From contig NZ_CP058364.1 in assembly GCF_013391805.1 (NCBI RefSeq), positions 62,001 to 126,000 of the forward strand: DNA of 64,000 nucleotides, in the 5' to 3' direction. This DNA comes from Galbibacter sp. BG1 (lineage in GTDB: Bacteria > Bacteroidota > Bacteroidia > Flavobacteriales > Flavobacteriaceae). The notes beneath the pieces are model-generated. The model did not search any database. It saw only the letters and a list, made by a program, of their open reading frames with translations, and was not told where the DNA came from. Shown piece by piece: positions 36,054 to 44,919 of this stretch. The position numbers and the translations under genes were made by a program. Position 1 is the stretch's first letter. Each line of letters begins with the position of its first letter.

Positions 36054-36644
36054 TTAACGTGCTTTTTTAGCATCTGGAAAACGCATTTTATAATCTACTC
36101 GTATTTTTCCTTTGGAAATATTGGCAAGCTTACCTTTAAGTAGTCGCTTTTTTAAACTGGAAAGCTTGTCGGTAAATAAGACACCTTCAATATGGTCGTA
36201 TTCATGCTGAATTACCCGTGCCGCCAAACCACTAAAAGTTTCGGTGTGCTTTTTTAAATCGGCATCCAGGTATTCAATTTTTATATCGGCATTTCTGGTA
36301 ATATCCTCACGGATGTCTGGAATACTCAAGCACCCTTCGTTGAAGGCCCATTCCTTTCCAGTTTCTTCCAATATAGTTGGGTTAATAAAAACTTTTTTGA
36401 AGCCTTTTAGCATCTCTCTTTCCTCGTTAGAAAGGTCTTCGTCTTCTGCGAAGGCAGAAGCATCGATAACAAAAAGACGCAATGGCAAGCCTACTTGCGG
36501 AGCGGCTAAACCCACTCCATAAGCATGATACATAGTCTCAAACATATTCGCGACAAGCTCATCCAATTTTGGATAATCTTCCGGAATATCCTTGGCTACT
36601 TTTCTCAAAACCGGATCACCGTAGGCTACAATTGGTAATATCAT
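36054..36644 (-). CDS. def: Peptide deformylase
   Basis: Removes the formyl group from nascent proteins. All three motifs are present: GVGLAAPQVG (43-52), EGCLS with metal ligand C105, and HEYDH (H147, E148, H151). An upstream in-frame Met at 36671 would add nine residues, but it lies inside the -7 element at 36669-36676; the Met at 36644 (MILPIVAYGDPVLRK) matches the family and gives 196 residues. Confidence 0.97.
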   Translation of the reverse strand: MILPIVAYGDPVLRKVAKDIPEDYPKLDELVANMFETMYHAYGVGLAAPQVGLPLRLFVIDASAFAEDEDLSNEEREMLKGFKKVFINPTILEETGKEWAFNEGCLSIPDIREDITRNADIKIEYLDADLKKHTETFSGLAARVIQHEYDHIEGVLFTDKLSSLKKRLLKGKLANISKGKIRVDYKMRFPDAKKAR

Positions 36645-36668
36645 AATAATTATTAAAAATTGAGGTTG

Positions 36669-36676
36669 CAAAAATA
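36669..36676 (-). promoter_or_regulatory. -7 element of def
   Basis: On the minus strand TATTTTTG matches TAnnTTTG and lies 24 bases before the start at 36644. The -33 region is not clear. Confidence 0.5.
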
Positions 36677-36748
36677 CAAACTAATTCTAATAATACTATG
36701 GAAAGTAGCAAAAGAAAATTTTAGGGATTACAAAACCAAAACCCGGCC

Positions 36749-37165
36749 CTACTTCACGATTACCTTCTTTGTTGTTTGAAAATTAGGGGCACTGACGTTT
36801 AAAATATACACACCAGTTCCCAAATCTTGCACACTAAAAGAGAAAGATGTACGTTCTGTTTCTATAACCTTTACCATTTTACCTGTAATATCGTAAAATG
36901 CCAAACGCTTTTTACCGATTTCGGTCATAGACACATTTAAATTGTCTCGCCTGTTTACAGGGTTAGGGTACACTTTTAAAGAATCGTCTGAAATGACATC
37001 GGGGGTATAGAGCATTAACATACGCTCCAAACTCCAAGAAGAATTTTCTGGACTGAAATGGTTCGTGGTCATAGATTTTGTGTGGGGCACAAAAGATTTT
37101 GAGTTGTCTCCCGTTGCCGAGTAAACAAACTGCATTAATAAGCATAAGATTAGGGTAATTCTCAT
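36749..37165 (-). CDS. Small protein with T9SS type A sorting domain
   Basis: A protein of about 138 residues. A signal peptide (MRITLILCLLMQFVYS) is followed by roughly 45 residues of low-complexity sequence and then a type IX secretion sorting domain (about 62-138): LKVYPNPVNRRDNLNVS, YDITGKMVKVIE, LGTGVYILNVS and the terminal KKVIVK. It should be exported to the periplasm and recognised by the Por secretion system, yet it has almost no cargo. A GTG nine bases upstream is a less likely start. Confidence 0.85.
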   Translation of the reverse strand: MRITLILCLLMQFVYSATGDNSKSFVPHTKSMTTNHFSPENSSWSLERMLMLYTPDVISDDSLKVYPNPVNRRDNLNVSMTEIGKKRLAFYDITGKMVKVIETERTSFSFSVQDLGTGVYILNVSAPNFQTTKKVIVK

Positions 37166-37326
37166 TTCATTCACTTTAAGTTTTATGTTTATAAAAAAGT
37201 TCGTTAGCGTTTTAACTAACTATTAAACACAAAGTTAAAAAAAAATCTATACCAATCCCTTTTTCTTTGAGAATTTAATAAGGCTTTTAAAATTTTATTG
37301 AATAAATTTCGTTGGAAAGGGATAAC

Positions 37327-37740
37327 TTATTGCTTTCCGTATAAATAAGATTGTAAGATTACCGTGGCACTCACTTCATCGAGCAACTCTTTATTTCTTC
37401 GTTGCTTTTTCTTTACCCCACTATCAATCATACTTTGAAAAGCAATTTTAGAAGTAAACCGCTCGTCTACCCTTTTTATGGGTATGGTTGGGATTTCAGC
37501 CGAAATTTTGTCGATAAATTTTAAAATTACGGTTTCTACGTCAGAGAATTCGTTGTTCATTCTTTTCGGCTGCCCGATAAGAATTAGTTCTACTTTTTCC
37601 TTGGCTGTATACTCTTTCAAAAAAGAAATAAGATCTCCTGTAGCCACCGTCGTTAAACCAGATGCTATTATTTGAAGCTCATCCGTTACCGCAATTCCTG
37701 TTCTTTTTTCACCAAAATCTATAGCTAGAATCCTACTCAT
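37327..37740 (-). CDS. ruvX: Holliday junction resolvase RuvX / YqgF
   Basis: A 137-residue RNase H-fold nuclease. The catalytic Asp is in ILAIDFGEKRTGIAV, with a Glu in LILIGQPKRMNNEFSDVE and Asp in VDERFTSK. The family resolves Holliday junctions or processes 16S rRNA 5' ends; both roles have been proposed. A -7 element lies at 37755-37762. The length is normal. Confidence 0.96.
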   Translation of the reverse strand: MSRILAIDFGEKRTGIAVTDELQIIASGLTTVATGDLISFLKEYTAKEKVELILIGQPKRMNNEFSDVETVILKFIDKISAEIPTIPIKRVDERFTSKIAFQSMIDSGVKKKQRRNKELLDEVSATVILQSYLYGKQ

Positions 37741-37754
37741 ACCCCTTTTTTTTA

Positions 37755-37762
37755 CAAAAGTA
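37755..37762 (-). promoter_or_regulatory. -7 element of ruvX
   Basis: On the minus strand TACTTTTG matches TAnnTTTG, 14 bases before the ATG at 37740. The nearest TTG upstream is 25 bases away, somewhat long for a -33 element. Confidence 0.5.
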
Positions 37763-37884
37763 ACCTTTTTATACTCATACAGGGCTTCAATCTATTTTTC
37801 CTAACGAGAAGAAAAAAAATTTAAAACAAAATGTTATAAAATGTTATAGTTGTAAATATGATAGGCTGTTAAGTGCAACAATTT

Positions 37885-37892
37885 TATATTTG
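37885..37892 (+). promoter_or_regulatory. -7 element of dapD
   Basis: TATATTTG, full match to TAnnTTTG, 19 bases before the ATG at 37912. The -33 element is not clear. Confidence 0.55.
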
Positions 37893-37911
37893 TAACAAAA
37901 TATATTTTTAG

Positions 37912-38727
37912 ATGAACGAGATACGTACAATCATAGAAAATGCCTGGGATAACAGGGAGTTACTAAAAGAAGAAAAAACGGTAAATACCATTAGGGAAGT
38001 AGTTGCTCTATTAGATGAAGGAAAACTGCGCGTTGCAGAACCAACGGCTGATGGTTGGCAAGTGAACGAATGGGTGAAAAAAGCGGTTGTTTTATACTTT
38101 CCCATCCAAAAAATGGAAACTATTGAAGCAGGTCCATTAGAATTCCATGATAAAATTCCATTGAAGAAAAACTACGCCGAAAAAGGGATTCGAGTGGTTC
38201 CCCATGCCGTGGCAAGACATGGTGCTTACATCTCTGCCGGGACTATTTTAATGCCTAGTTATGTTAATATTGGTGCTTATGTAGACGAAGGAACCATGGT
38301 AGATACGTGGGCGACCGTTGGAAGCTGTGCGCAAATAGGAAAAAATGTTCACTTGAGCGGCGGTGTTGGTATTGGTGGCGTTCTAGAGCCATTGCAGGCT
38401 GCACCAGTTATTATAGAAGATAATGCTTTTATAGGTTCCCGATGCATTGTTGTAGAAGGAATAAGAGTAGAAAAAGAAGCCGTTTTAGGTGCCAATGTGG
38501 TTCTTACGGGTTCAACAAAAATTATAGATGTTACCGGAGATGAACCGGTAGAAATGAAAGGATACGTACCTGCTAGATCGGTAGTTATACCTGGAAGTTA
38601 CACCAAAAAATTTCCAGCAGGGGAATTTAACGTTCCATGTGCTTTAATAATTGGTAAAAGAAAGGAAAGCACCAATAAAAAGACTTCTCTAAACGATGCC
38701 CTACGTGAATACGATGTGGCCGTTTAA
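37912..38727 (+). CDS. dapD: 2,3,4,5-tetrahydropyridine-2,6-dicarboxylate N-succinyltransferase
   Basis: Left-handed beta-helix acyltransferase of 271 residues in the succinylase branch of lysine and diaminopimelate synthesis. The hexapeptide repeat region spans about 100-220, with GAYVDEGTMVDTWATVGSCAQIG and HLSGGVGIGGVLEPLQA, and the C-terminal PCALIIGKR is conserved. Cytoplasmic and trimeric by family. Divergent from ruvX; a stem-loop after the gene may terminate it. Confidence 0.97.
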   Translation: MNEIRTIIENAWDNRELLKEEKTVNTIREVVALLDEGKLRVAEPTADGWQVNEWVKKAVVLYFPIQKMETIEAGPLEFHDKIPLKKNYAEKGIRVVPHAVARHGAYISAGTILMPSYVNIGAYVDEGTMVDTWATVGSCAQIGKNVHLSGGVGIGGVLEPLQAAPVIIEDNAFIGSRCIVVEGIRVEKEAVLGANVVLTGSTKIIDVTGDEPVEMKGYVPARSVVIPGSYTKKFPAGEFNVPCALIIGKRKESTNKKTSLNDALREYDVAV

Positions 38728-38745
38728 ATTTTACTAAAATAGCGT

Positions 38746-38810
38746 TTATCCAAAGCCTGTTACAATAGCCTTATTAAAACAAGCTTTGGATAACGTTTTA
38801 AATTCCCTTT
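38746..38810 (+). terminator. Possible terminator after dapD
   Basis: Perfect 11-base arms (38746-38756 with 38783-38793, TTATCCAAAGC and its complement) with a long 26-base loop, followed by a moderately T-rich stretch. The long loop makes it a weaker candidate. Confidence 0.5.
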
Positions 38811-38879
38811 AGTTTTTTCCCATCCCTTTTTTTATTCTCTCGGAAGGCAATATCTTTACCAAAATTCTCAGATAAAGAC

Positions 38880-39641
38880 ATGCCGGAAAAGTTATCAGTA
38901 GTTATAATTACCTATAACGAAAAAGAGTATATTGAAGATTGTATCGAAAGTGCACTTTTTGCCGATGAAATTATTGTAGTGGATTCTTACAGTACAGACG
39001 GAACATGGGAATTTTTAAAAAACCATTCGAAGGTTACGGCTTTTCAGCATGCTTTTGAAAACTTCACAAAACAAAAATCCTATGCACTAAGTCTCGCCAA
39101 CCATGATTGGGTTTACTTTTTTGATGCTGATGAACGCATAACCCCTTCCCTTCAAAAAGAAATAATAGATACCATTAACAACCCGAAGGCTTTTGACGCT
39201 TATTGGAACTACAGAACCTTTATGTTTAAAGAAGAAAGACTTTATTTTAGCGGTTGGCAAACAGACAAGGTATATAGATTGTTCAAAAAAAGTAAATGTG
39301 AATTTACCGATGAACGGATTGTACATGAGACATTAAAGGTTCATGGTTCTGAGGGTAAGCTGAAAGAAAAACTTATTCATTACTGCTATAAAAACTTTGA
39401 AGATTACAAGGGCAAGATGCTTAAATACGGGCGATTAAAAGCAAAAGAAGCGTTTTTAAAGGGCAAAAAATGGAATCTATTACAGCAATACTTACGCCCT
39501 TCCTGGAAGTTTTTTAATCACTACATCGTACGGTTGGGCATTCTCGACGGAAAAAAAGGTATCATTATCTGCTATTTGAATGCACTAGGGGTTTTTGAAA
39601 GGTTTCGAGAGCAGAAAAGACTTGAAAAGGGAGATTTGTAG
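38880..39641 (+). CDS. Glycosyltransferase family 2, LPS core type
   Basis: A 253-residue GT-A fold glycosyltransferase. It starts LSVVIITYNEKEYIEDCIES, with DSYSTDGTWEF and the metal-binding DADERI (about residues 82-87). The resemblance is to the WaaE/KdtX-like branch that adds a sugar to lipopolysaccharide inner core. Cytoplasmic face of the inner membrane. It opens the surface-glycan gene cluster and is convergent with the epimerase gene. Confidence 0.93.
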   Translation: MPEKLSVVIITYNEKEYIEDCIESALFADEIIVVDSYSTDGTWEFLKNHSKVTAFQHAFENFTKQKSYALSLANHDWVYFFDADERITPSLQKEIIDTINNPKAFDAYWNYRTFMFKEERLYFSGWQTDKVYRLFKKSKCEFTDERIVHETLKVHGSEGKLKEKLIHYCYKNFEDYKGKMLKYGRLKAKEAFLKGKKWNLLQQYLRPSWKFFNHYIVRLGILDGKKGIIICYLNALGVFERFREQKRLEKGDL

Positions 39642-39733
39642 AGCGGTAAATGCACATTATGTGTAAAAAAGAAGCTTTTTTAAATACGCTTTTTTGAGGT
39701 CTGAACACAAAAATTCATCAAGCTTCTGGCAAG

Positions 39734-40678
39734 CTAACTCAAAAACTTTTTACGGTACCATTCCACCTGTTTCTCCAAGCCGTCCCGAAAGGAGGTTTCT
39801 GGCTGGTAACCCAATAATTTTTTTGCTTTTTTAATCAAGGCTGTAGTTCGGAATTGATCCCCTGGCCTTGGCGGTGTTATTTCAAGCTTAGCTTTAAGTC
39901 CGATTATATTTTCTATTAACTCTATCCCTTGCTTCGTGGTATATTCTACGTCGGAACCAATATTTATAATTTCCCCATTGATCTTATTTTCTTTACCAAT
40001 GACCGCAGCCATTGCTTTTACGATATCGCCCACGTAGGTAAAACTACGGGAATGTTTTTCGCTTCCCTCAAAAAGCGGAAATGCAGTTTGATCGTAAATG
40101 GATTTTATGAGTTTGGTGTATAATTTTTCGGGACGTTCACGCGGACCGTAAACCGAGTAAAGACGTAACGAACAAGCATTGATTTTACCAGCTCTTTGCT
40201 CCCCTAAAACCAACTGTTCTGCGGCTAACTTTGTAGTGCCGTAAAAAGAAACAGGTTTAGGAACTTCGGTTTCTGGTAACGTAGCTTCCTTCCCATAAAT
40301 AGAAGAGGTAGCAATATTTACAAAAAGCTTTAAGTTTGGAGAAGTTTCCTTAGCCCAATCCAATAAATTTTGAGTAGCAAAAATATTATTCTGAACATAT
40401 TCGTTTAAGGAAGTTGTTGCAGAAATTCCAGGTTGGGCAGCAAAGTGAAAAATATAATCGAATTCAGAAGGAAGTTTTTCCGATAAGTCTTCCGTAAGAT
40501 CTGCTTCTACCAAATGAACGCCTACTCTTTTTAAATCATCAGCATTCATTTTTTTTAATTCCGGACTGTAATAGGTTGAGAAATTATCAATTCCATAAAC
40601 GCTATAACCTTCTTTGGCAAAATATTCTGCCGTATGAGAACCAATAAATCCGGCAGCACCGGTAATTAATATTTTCAT
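39734..40678 (-). CDS. NAD-dependent epimerase/dehydratase
   Basis: An extended SDR enzyme of 314 residues acting on nucleotide sugars. The NAD motif GAAGFIGSHTAEYF (7-20) and catalytic YGTTK (near residue 145) are intact, with LRLYSVYGPRERP in the substrate domain. The sequence is closest in feel to UDP-glucuronate or UDP-glucose 4-epimerases; the exact substrate is uncertain. Six bases downstream of the DUF4254 gene, so the two form an operon in the glycan cluster. Confidence 0.92.
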   Translation of the reverse strand: MKILITGAAGFIGSHTAEYFAKEGYSVYGIDNFSTYYSPELKKMNADDLKRVGVHLVEADLTEDLSEKLPSEFDYIFHFAAQPGISATTSLNEYVQNNIFATQNLLDWAKETSPNLKLFVNIATSSIYGKEATLPETEVPKPVSFYGTTKLAAEQLVLGEQRAGKINACSLRLYSVYGPRERPEKLYTKLIKSIYDQTAFPLFEGSEKHSRSFTYVGDIVKAMAAVIGKENKINGEIINIGSDVEYTTKQGIELIENIIGLKAKLEITPPRPGDQFRTTALIKKAKKLLGYQPETSFRDGLEKQVEWYRKKFLS

Positions 40679-40684
40679 TCCTCC

Positions 40685-41305
40685 TTATTTATGCTTTTCA
40701 GAGTTGTAAAGAATTGGATTCAAACTTTCGTCGTTGTACATTTTCATTTGCCTATACACTTTCATGTATTTATCCCCATTTTCAATATCCGTAAGCAATT
40801 CATCTATTGCAGTTCCCAAGTCTTTCTTTTGTTCTAAAAGTATATCCAGTTTTTGCTGGCATTTTTCAATATGCTCTTTCCCTACATCGTTTCGATTCAC
40901 TTCCTCCTGCATATGGTAAATCTTAAGTGCCAAAATGGAGAAACGATCTATGGCCCATGCGGGACTCTCAGAATTAATACTAGCTTCTGCTTTAGGGGAG
41001 ATATGAGCATACTTTTCCAGAAAATAGCTATCAATATACTCAACCACATCCGTCCTGTGTTGGTTGGAAGCGTCTATCTTTCTTTTTAATTCCAAAGCCG
41101 CAACTGGGTCTATATTCGGATCACGAATAATATCCTCATAATGCCATTGAACGGTATCTATCCAATTTTTTAAATACAAAAGGTGCTCTATTTCATCTTT
41201 GGGATAGGGATTATTAAGAGGCTGACTTACGTCGTCCTTCACATGATAATCTTCTATACATTCTTGAAAAATTCTAAAGGCTAAATTGCTAAACACACTC
41301 TTCAT
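40685..41305 (-). CDS. DUF4254 family protein
   Basis: A 206-residue helical protein of DUF4254, common in Bacteroidota next to lipopolysaccharide and glycan genes. Features include the N-terminal SNLAFRIFQECIEDYH and a central SPAWAIDRFSILALKIYHM segment. Function unknown. It is first of a two-gene operon with the epimerase and has a -7 element at 41315-41322. Confidence 0.85.
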   Translation of the reverse strand: MKSVFSNLAFRIFQECIEDYHVKDDVSQPLNNPYPKDEIEHLLYLKNWIDTVQWHYEDIIRDPNIDPVAALELKRKIDASNQHRTDVVEYIDSYFLEKYAHISPKAEASINSESPAWAIDRFSILALKIYHMQEEVNRNDVGKEHIEKCQQKLDILLEQKKDLGTAIDELLTDIENGDKYMKVYRQMKMYNDESLNPILYNSEKHK

Positions 41306-41314
41306 TTAAATAGG

Positions 41315-41322
41315 CAAATATA
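41315..41322 (-). promoter_or_regulatory. -7 element of the DUF4254-epimerase operon
   Basis: On the minus strand TATATTTG, a full match to TAnnTTTG, nine bases before the start codon at 41305. No clear -33 element. Confidence 0.5.
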
Positions 41323-41436
41323 AAATTTTATACTGCGGTTTCTCTTTAAAAACGATAACATTTTGCAAATGGAAACGTTTTTCGCTTATATCTTTTCAAC
41401 TAAACGAACACTTTAAAGATGGTATTGTAATACGTG

Positions 41437-42258
41437 CTATTCTTTTTTTATCCCATAATCCGTCCACACACATTTACTTTTTCTCGTATGCTTTCTAATG
41501 GCATTATTTCTGGCTATGCTTTCTTCATTTTTATAGCCTCTAGCATGATCCAAATGAATACAGGTAGTACTATAACGAATTTGTTTTGGTCTTATTCCAA
41601 GATTTACAAGGCGCTCCCCCAATTCGCAATCCTGCCCCCCGTACTGCATTCGCTCATCCAAACCGTTGACGGCTACAATATCTTTTTTCCATCCAGAAGA
41701 ATTATTACCATTCCAAGTAGCTTTAGTGGGGGTTATAAAATTTAATAATGAAGCCTTGGACTTTCTTTTGGTGAGCTTATTTAACTTAAAAGAACTGGAC
41801 ACTCCATTTTCCTTCAACCATTTAACACTGAAGCAACGCTCACTTAAAATATCATTCTTATCAATTTTTTTAGAAGTTTCCATAGGAAGCTTAAAATACC
41901 CCCCAGAAAGATAATATCCTTCTTCTTTCAGTTCATTATGCACTTCCAAAAAATCGGGTCTAGGTATGCAATCACCATCACTCATTACGATGTAAGGAGC
42001 TGTGCACTCCACTATAGCCTTATTTAAAATTTTAGATTTTTGAAACCCATCATCTTCCTGCCACACATGTTTAATAGGGTAAAACACTTTAGTTCGCATT
42101 TCTTCCAAAAGTGCTTTTGTTTTCGGTCCCGAGCCGTCATCTGCTATAACTATTTCGAAATCCTTGAAATATTGATTTTGATATCCCCAAAGCACTTTTT
42201 TAAGCCATTCATTGGCGTTATAAGTACTTATAATTACAGATATTGTTACAGTGTTCAT
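41437..42258 (-). CDS. Glycosyltransferase family 2 with galactosyltransferase-type C-terminus
   Basis: A 273-residue GT-A enzyme. N-terminal ISVIISTYNANEWLKKVL, nucleotide-binding EIVIADDGSGPKT, metal-binding SDGDCIPR near residue 94, and a C-terminal GLDERMQYGGQDCELGERLVNLG segment typical of the galactosyltransferase C-terminal family. It probably adds a hexose to a surface polysaccharide. It begins 19 bases after the GT4 gene, likely one operon. Confidence 0.92.
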   Translation of the reverse strand: MNTVTISVIISTYNANEWLKKVLWGYQNQYFKDFEIVIADDGSGPKTKALLEEMRTKVFYPIKHVWQEDDGFQKSKILNKAIVECTAPYIVMSDGDCIPRPDFLEVHNELKEEGYYLSGGYFKLPMETSKKIDKNDILSERCFSVKWLKENGVSSSFKLNKLTKRKSKASLLNFITPTKATWNGNNSSGWKKDIVAVNGLDERMQYGGQDCELGERLVNLGIRPKQIRYSTTCIHLDHARGYKNEESIARNNAIRKHTRKSKCVWTDYGIKKE

Positions 42259-42277
42259 TCGTTCTAATTCAAAAATT

Positions 42278-43432
42278 TCAATTCAACTCGAAAAATAAGT
42301 GTTCCGTATTATCTATCATCTTTTCAATAGAAAAATTTTCTTCAATCCTAGCTTTAAGTTTATTCGGTTCGAAGACCACCGTCTGATCTGAAATAGCAAT
42401 TATCCCCTCTGCCATTGCTTTGGCATCGCCAATTTCAGTTAATATGCCATATTCACCATTATTCAATAATTCTTCGCTACCAGGAACTTTAGTAGAAACA
42501 ACGGGTTTCCCAAAACTCATTGCTTCGTTAAGCACATTAGCCATTCCTTCTGATCTTGATGGTAACAAAAATATATCTATTGAATTAAAAAATAACTTAA
42601 CATCTTCAAAAAAACCTAAAAAATGAATTCTATCCCTATAATCACTTTCCATAATCAAGGTTTTTATTTCTTTTTCTAATTCCCCTTTTCCAATATGGAT
42701 CACATGATAATTTTCTGGCAGGTAAGATAGTATTTGTGGCAGATAGTCAAACCCTTTAATGTAGCTAAATCTTCCTGCGCATCCTAAAATTACTGTATCT
42801 TTTTTTAAATTTAATTTCGACTTAAAATCTATTTTATAATCACTTTCACCAGGAACACTAAAACCATTGTAAACACAAACCACATTAGAATCGTTGAATA
42901 AATTAGTGTTTTTAAGAAGGTGATTTTTTAGTGAATTACTATTTACTAAAACTTTGTTTTTCAGATTTTTAAATATAAACTTATATTTTAAATTGTCTTT
43001 AATTTCCCTTAAAATCCCCAAGTACAAAATTGTTTTAGGAACTTTGGCCAATCGTGCGGCCAGACTTACTAAAAACCAATCTTTTTTTAGCGCAGCGAAT
43101 ACGGTGTAAGGCTTAATTTCTCGAAATATTTTCACATAATTCAAAAGGACAAAAATGTTCAAATCGCCACCGCGGGAGGAGATATTAATTACTTTAATTT
43201 CAGGATCGTTTTTAAATTTTTCTTCAAATTGACCATTCAATAAAATAACATAAACTTCATACCCTCTTCTTCTTAACTCCTTGGCTCTTAATAAAACATT
43301 TTTTTCAATTCCTCCCCAGACTTTGGAAGGGCAAACTAAAACACACTTTTTATGCACTATCGATTTATGGTTATTTGTGGATATTAAAACCTCAAAATTA
43401 AACTTTTTGTTCTTTACAGAATATAAATCCAT
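42278..43432 (-). CDS. Glycosyltransferase family 4
   Basis: A retaining GT-B glycosyltransferase of about 385 residues. The N-terminal Rossmann domain starts near KKCVLVCPSKVWGGIEKNVL, and the donor-binding domain includes LGCAGRFSYIKGFDYLP, FLLPSRSEGMANVLNEAMSFGKPVV and the E-x7-E motif. The open frame extends to 43546, but this would overlap the divergent glycosyltransferase gene; the Met at 43432 leaves a 49-base gap for promoters and keeps the family core. First of a two-gene operon. Confidence 0.9.
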   Translation of the reverse strand: MDLYSVKNKKFNFEVLISTNNHKSIVHKKCVLVCPSKVWGGIEKNVLLRAKELRRRGYEVYVILLNGQFEEKFKNDPEIKVINISSRGGDLNIFVLLNYVKIFREIKPYTVFAALKKDWFLVSLAARLAKVPKTILYLGILREIKDNLKYKFIFKNLKNKVLVNSNSLKNHLLKNTNLFNDSNVVCVYNGFSVPGESDYKIDFKSKLNLKKDTVILGCAGRFSYIKGFDYLPQILSYLPENYHVIHIGKGELEKEIKTLIMESDYRDRIHFLGFFEDVKLFFNSIDIFLLPSRSEGMANVLNEAMSFGKPVVSTKVPGSEELLNNGEYGILTEIGDAKAMAEGIIAISDQTVVFEPNKLKARIEENFSIEKMIDNTEHLFFELN

Positions 43433-43481
43433 GTCAAATTGTAGTAAATTTGAAAATTCAAAATTCATTAATCTGAAACAA

Positions 43482-44291
43482 ATGAAGTTAAAAGAACTAC
43501 CGCTTTCCATATTTAAAACTTTAGCCTTAAAAAATAAGCAGACCACAGCTTTGAAGGAGGGAAAAAATAAAACCGTTCCCGTTATAGTTTCTTTGACTTC
43601 TATTCCTTATAGATTGAAAAAAGTACACATTACCATACGAAGTATCTTAAATCAATCTGTTTCACCTGAAAAAATTATTCTTTGGTTGCACGAAGATTTA
43701 AAAAATAAGATTCCTAAATCACTAAAAATTCTTGAGGGGAATATTTTTGAAATAAGGTATACTCATCTCCATTGCTCCCACAAAAAATTAATACACACCC
43801 TAAAGTTATATCCGGAAAACGTTATTGTAACCTGTGATGATGATTTTATTTACGATGAAGAATGGTTGGAAAAACTTTATAACGAACATTTAATTAACCA
43901 AAAGGATATTGTTGGAAATCAAACAAGACAAATTAAGTATGATTCGCATGGTGAACTTTTACCTTATAAGGAATGGATTTCTACAAGCAATCCAAATCCT
44001 AAAACAATATTACCTATTGGAGCCGCTGGAATTTTATATCCGCCCAATTCTTTGGATAAAAGGGTATTTAGTGAAGACTTATTTTTAAAATTATGCCCAA
44101 AGGCAGATGATTTATGGTTTAAAGCAATGGCAATTTTACAAAATACCAATGCAAGACAGACTAAAAATCCACCACGCTTAATACCTATTGCAGGAACTCA
44201 ATCGGTATCATTAAAGAATGAAAATATTAAAAAGGATTACAATAAAGTCCAATGGCAACAATTAGTCAATTATTTTAATTTACAATATTAA
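43482..44291 (+). CDS. Glycosyltransferase, GT2-like
   Basis: About 269 residues. VPVIVSLTSIPYRLKKVHITIRS and the metal-binding CDDDFIYDEEWL indicate a GT-A fold glycosyltransferase of a poorly described group found in capsule and LPS clusters. The frame is open back to 43281 but that would overlap the divergent GT4 gene; the Met at 43482 (MKLKELPLS) or 43431 are plausible starts. It ends two bases before the Sua5-family gene, so the two are cotranscribed. Confidence 0.82.
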   Translation: MKLKELPLSIFKTLALKNKQTTALKEGKNKTVPVIVSLTSIPYRLKKVHITIRSILNQSVSPEKIILWLHEDLKNKIPKSLKILEGNIFEIRYTHLHCSHKKLIHTLKLYPENVIVTCDDDFIYDEEWLEKLYNEHLINQKDIVGNQTRQIKYDSHGELLPYKEWISTSNPNPKTILPIGAAGILYPPNSLDKRVFSEDLFLKLCPKADDLWFKAMAILQNTNARQTKNPPRLIPIAGTQSVSLKNENIKKDYNKVQWQQLVNYFNLQY

Positions 44292-44293
44292 CC

Positions 44294-44854
44294 ATGCACG
44301 AAGAGATACAAAATACAATTGAAACACTTAATAGCGGCGGACTCATACTTTACCCAACCGATACAGTGTGGGGAATTGGTTGCGATGCTACCAATCCTGA
44401 GGCCATAAAAAAAGTTTATGAACTTAAAAAAAGAGACGACAGCAAAGCACTTATTTGCTTAGTATCAGATCTTAGGATGCTTCAAAAGTATGTGTATGAG
44501 ATCCCAGATGCCGCTTACGACATCATCGAATTAGCCAGTAAACCTACGACCATAATATACGATCGCCCTATAAATGTGGCTAAAAATCTGGTCGCAGCAG
44601 ATGATACCTTGGCAATTCGGGTAGCTTCTGATGAATTTTGCCAAAAACTTATTCGTCAATTTAAAAGACCAATTGTTTCAACTTCTGCCAATATCAGTGG
44701 GTTACCAACGCCACAGCACTTTTCACAAATATCCGATGAAATTTTAAAAGGTGTCGATTATGTGGTAAATTTGCATCGCGAAAAAACAAATTCAAAACCT
44801 TCTTCCATCATAAAAATTGGAAACGATGCTGTGGTGAAGGTTATTAGAAAGTAA
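44294..44854 (+). CDS. L-threonylcarbamoyladenylate synthase (Sua5/YciO/YrdC family)
   Basis: A 186-residue YrdC-fold protein. GLILYPTDTVWGIGCDA, KKRDDSKAL (ATP/threonine-binding basic residues) and STSANISG are the family motifs. It probably makes threonylcarbamoyl-AMP for the t6A modification of tRNA, though a YciO-type role cannot be excluded from sequence. It follows the glycosyltransferase gene after two bases. A heptad array lies just downstream. Confidence 0.92.
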   Translation: MHEEIQNTIETLNSGGLILYPTDTVWGIGCDATNPEAIKKVYELKKRDDSKALICLVSDLRMLQKYVYEIPDAAYDIIELASKPTTIIYDRPINVAKNLVAADDTLAIRVASDEFCQKLIRQFKRPIVSTSANISGLPTPQHFSQISDEILKGVDYVVNLHREKTNSKPSSIIKIGNDAVVKVIRK

Positions 44855-44858
44855 TTTA

Positions 44859-44900
44859 CAGTTATCAGTAGGCAGTAGGCAGTAGGCAGTAGGCAAAAAT
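44859..44900. repeat. Heptanucleotide tandem array (CAGTAGG)4
   Basis: Six blocks in register: CAGTTAT, four perfect CAGTAGG copies (44866-44893), then CAAAAAT. It lies between the Sua5-family gene and the first four-helix-bundle gene, ending 19 bases before its ATG. Confidence 0.9.
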
Positions 44901-44919
44901 CATATTAAAAATTAAGCGA

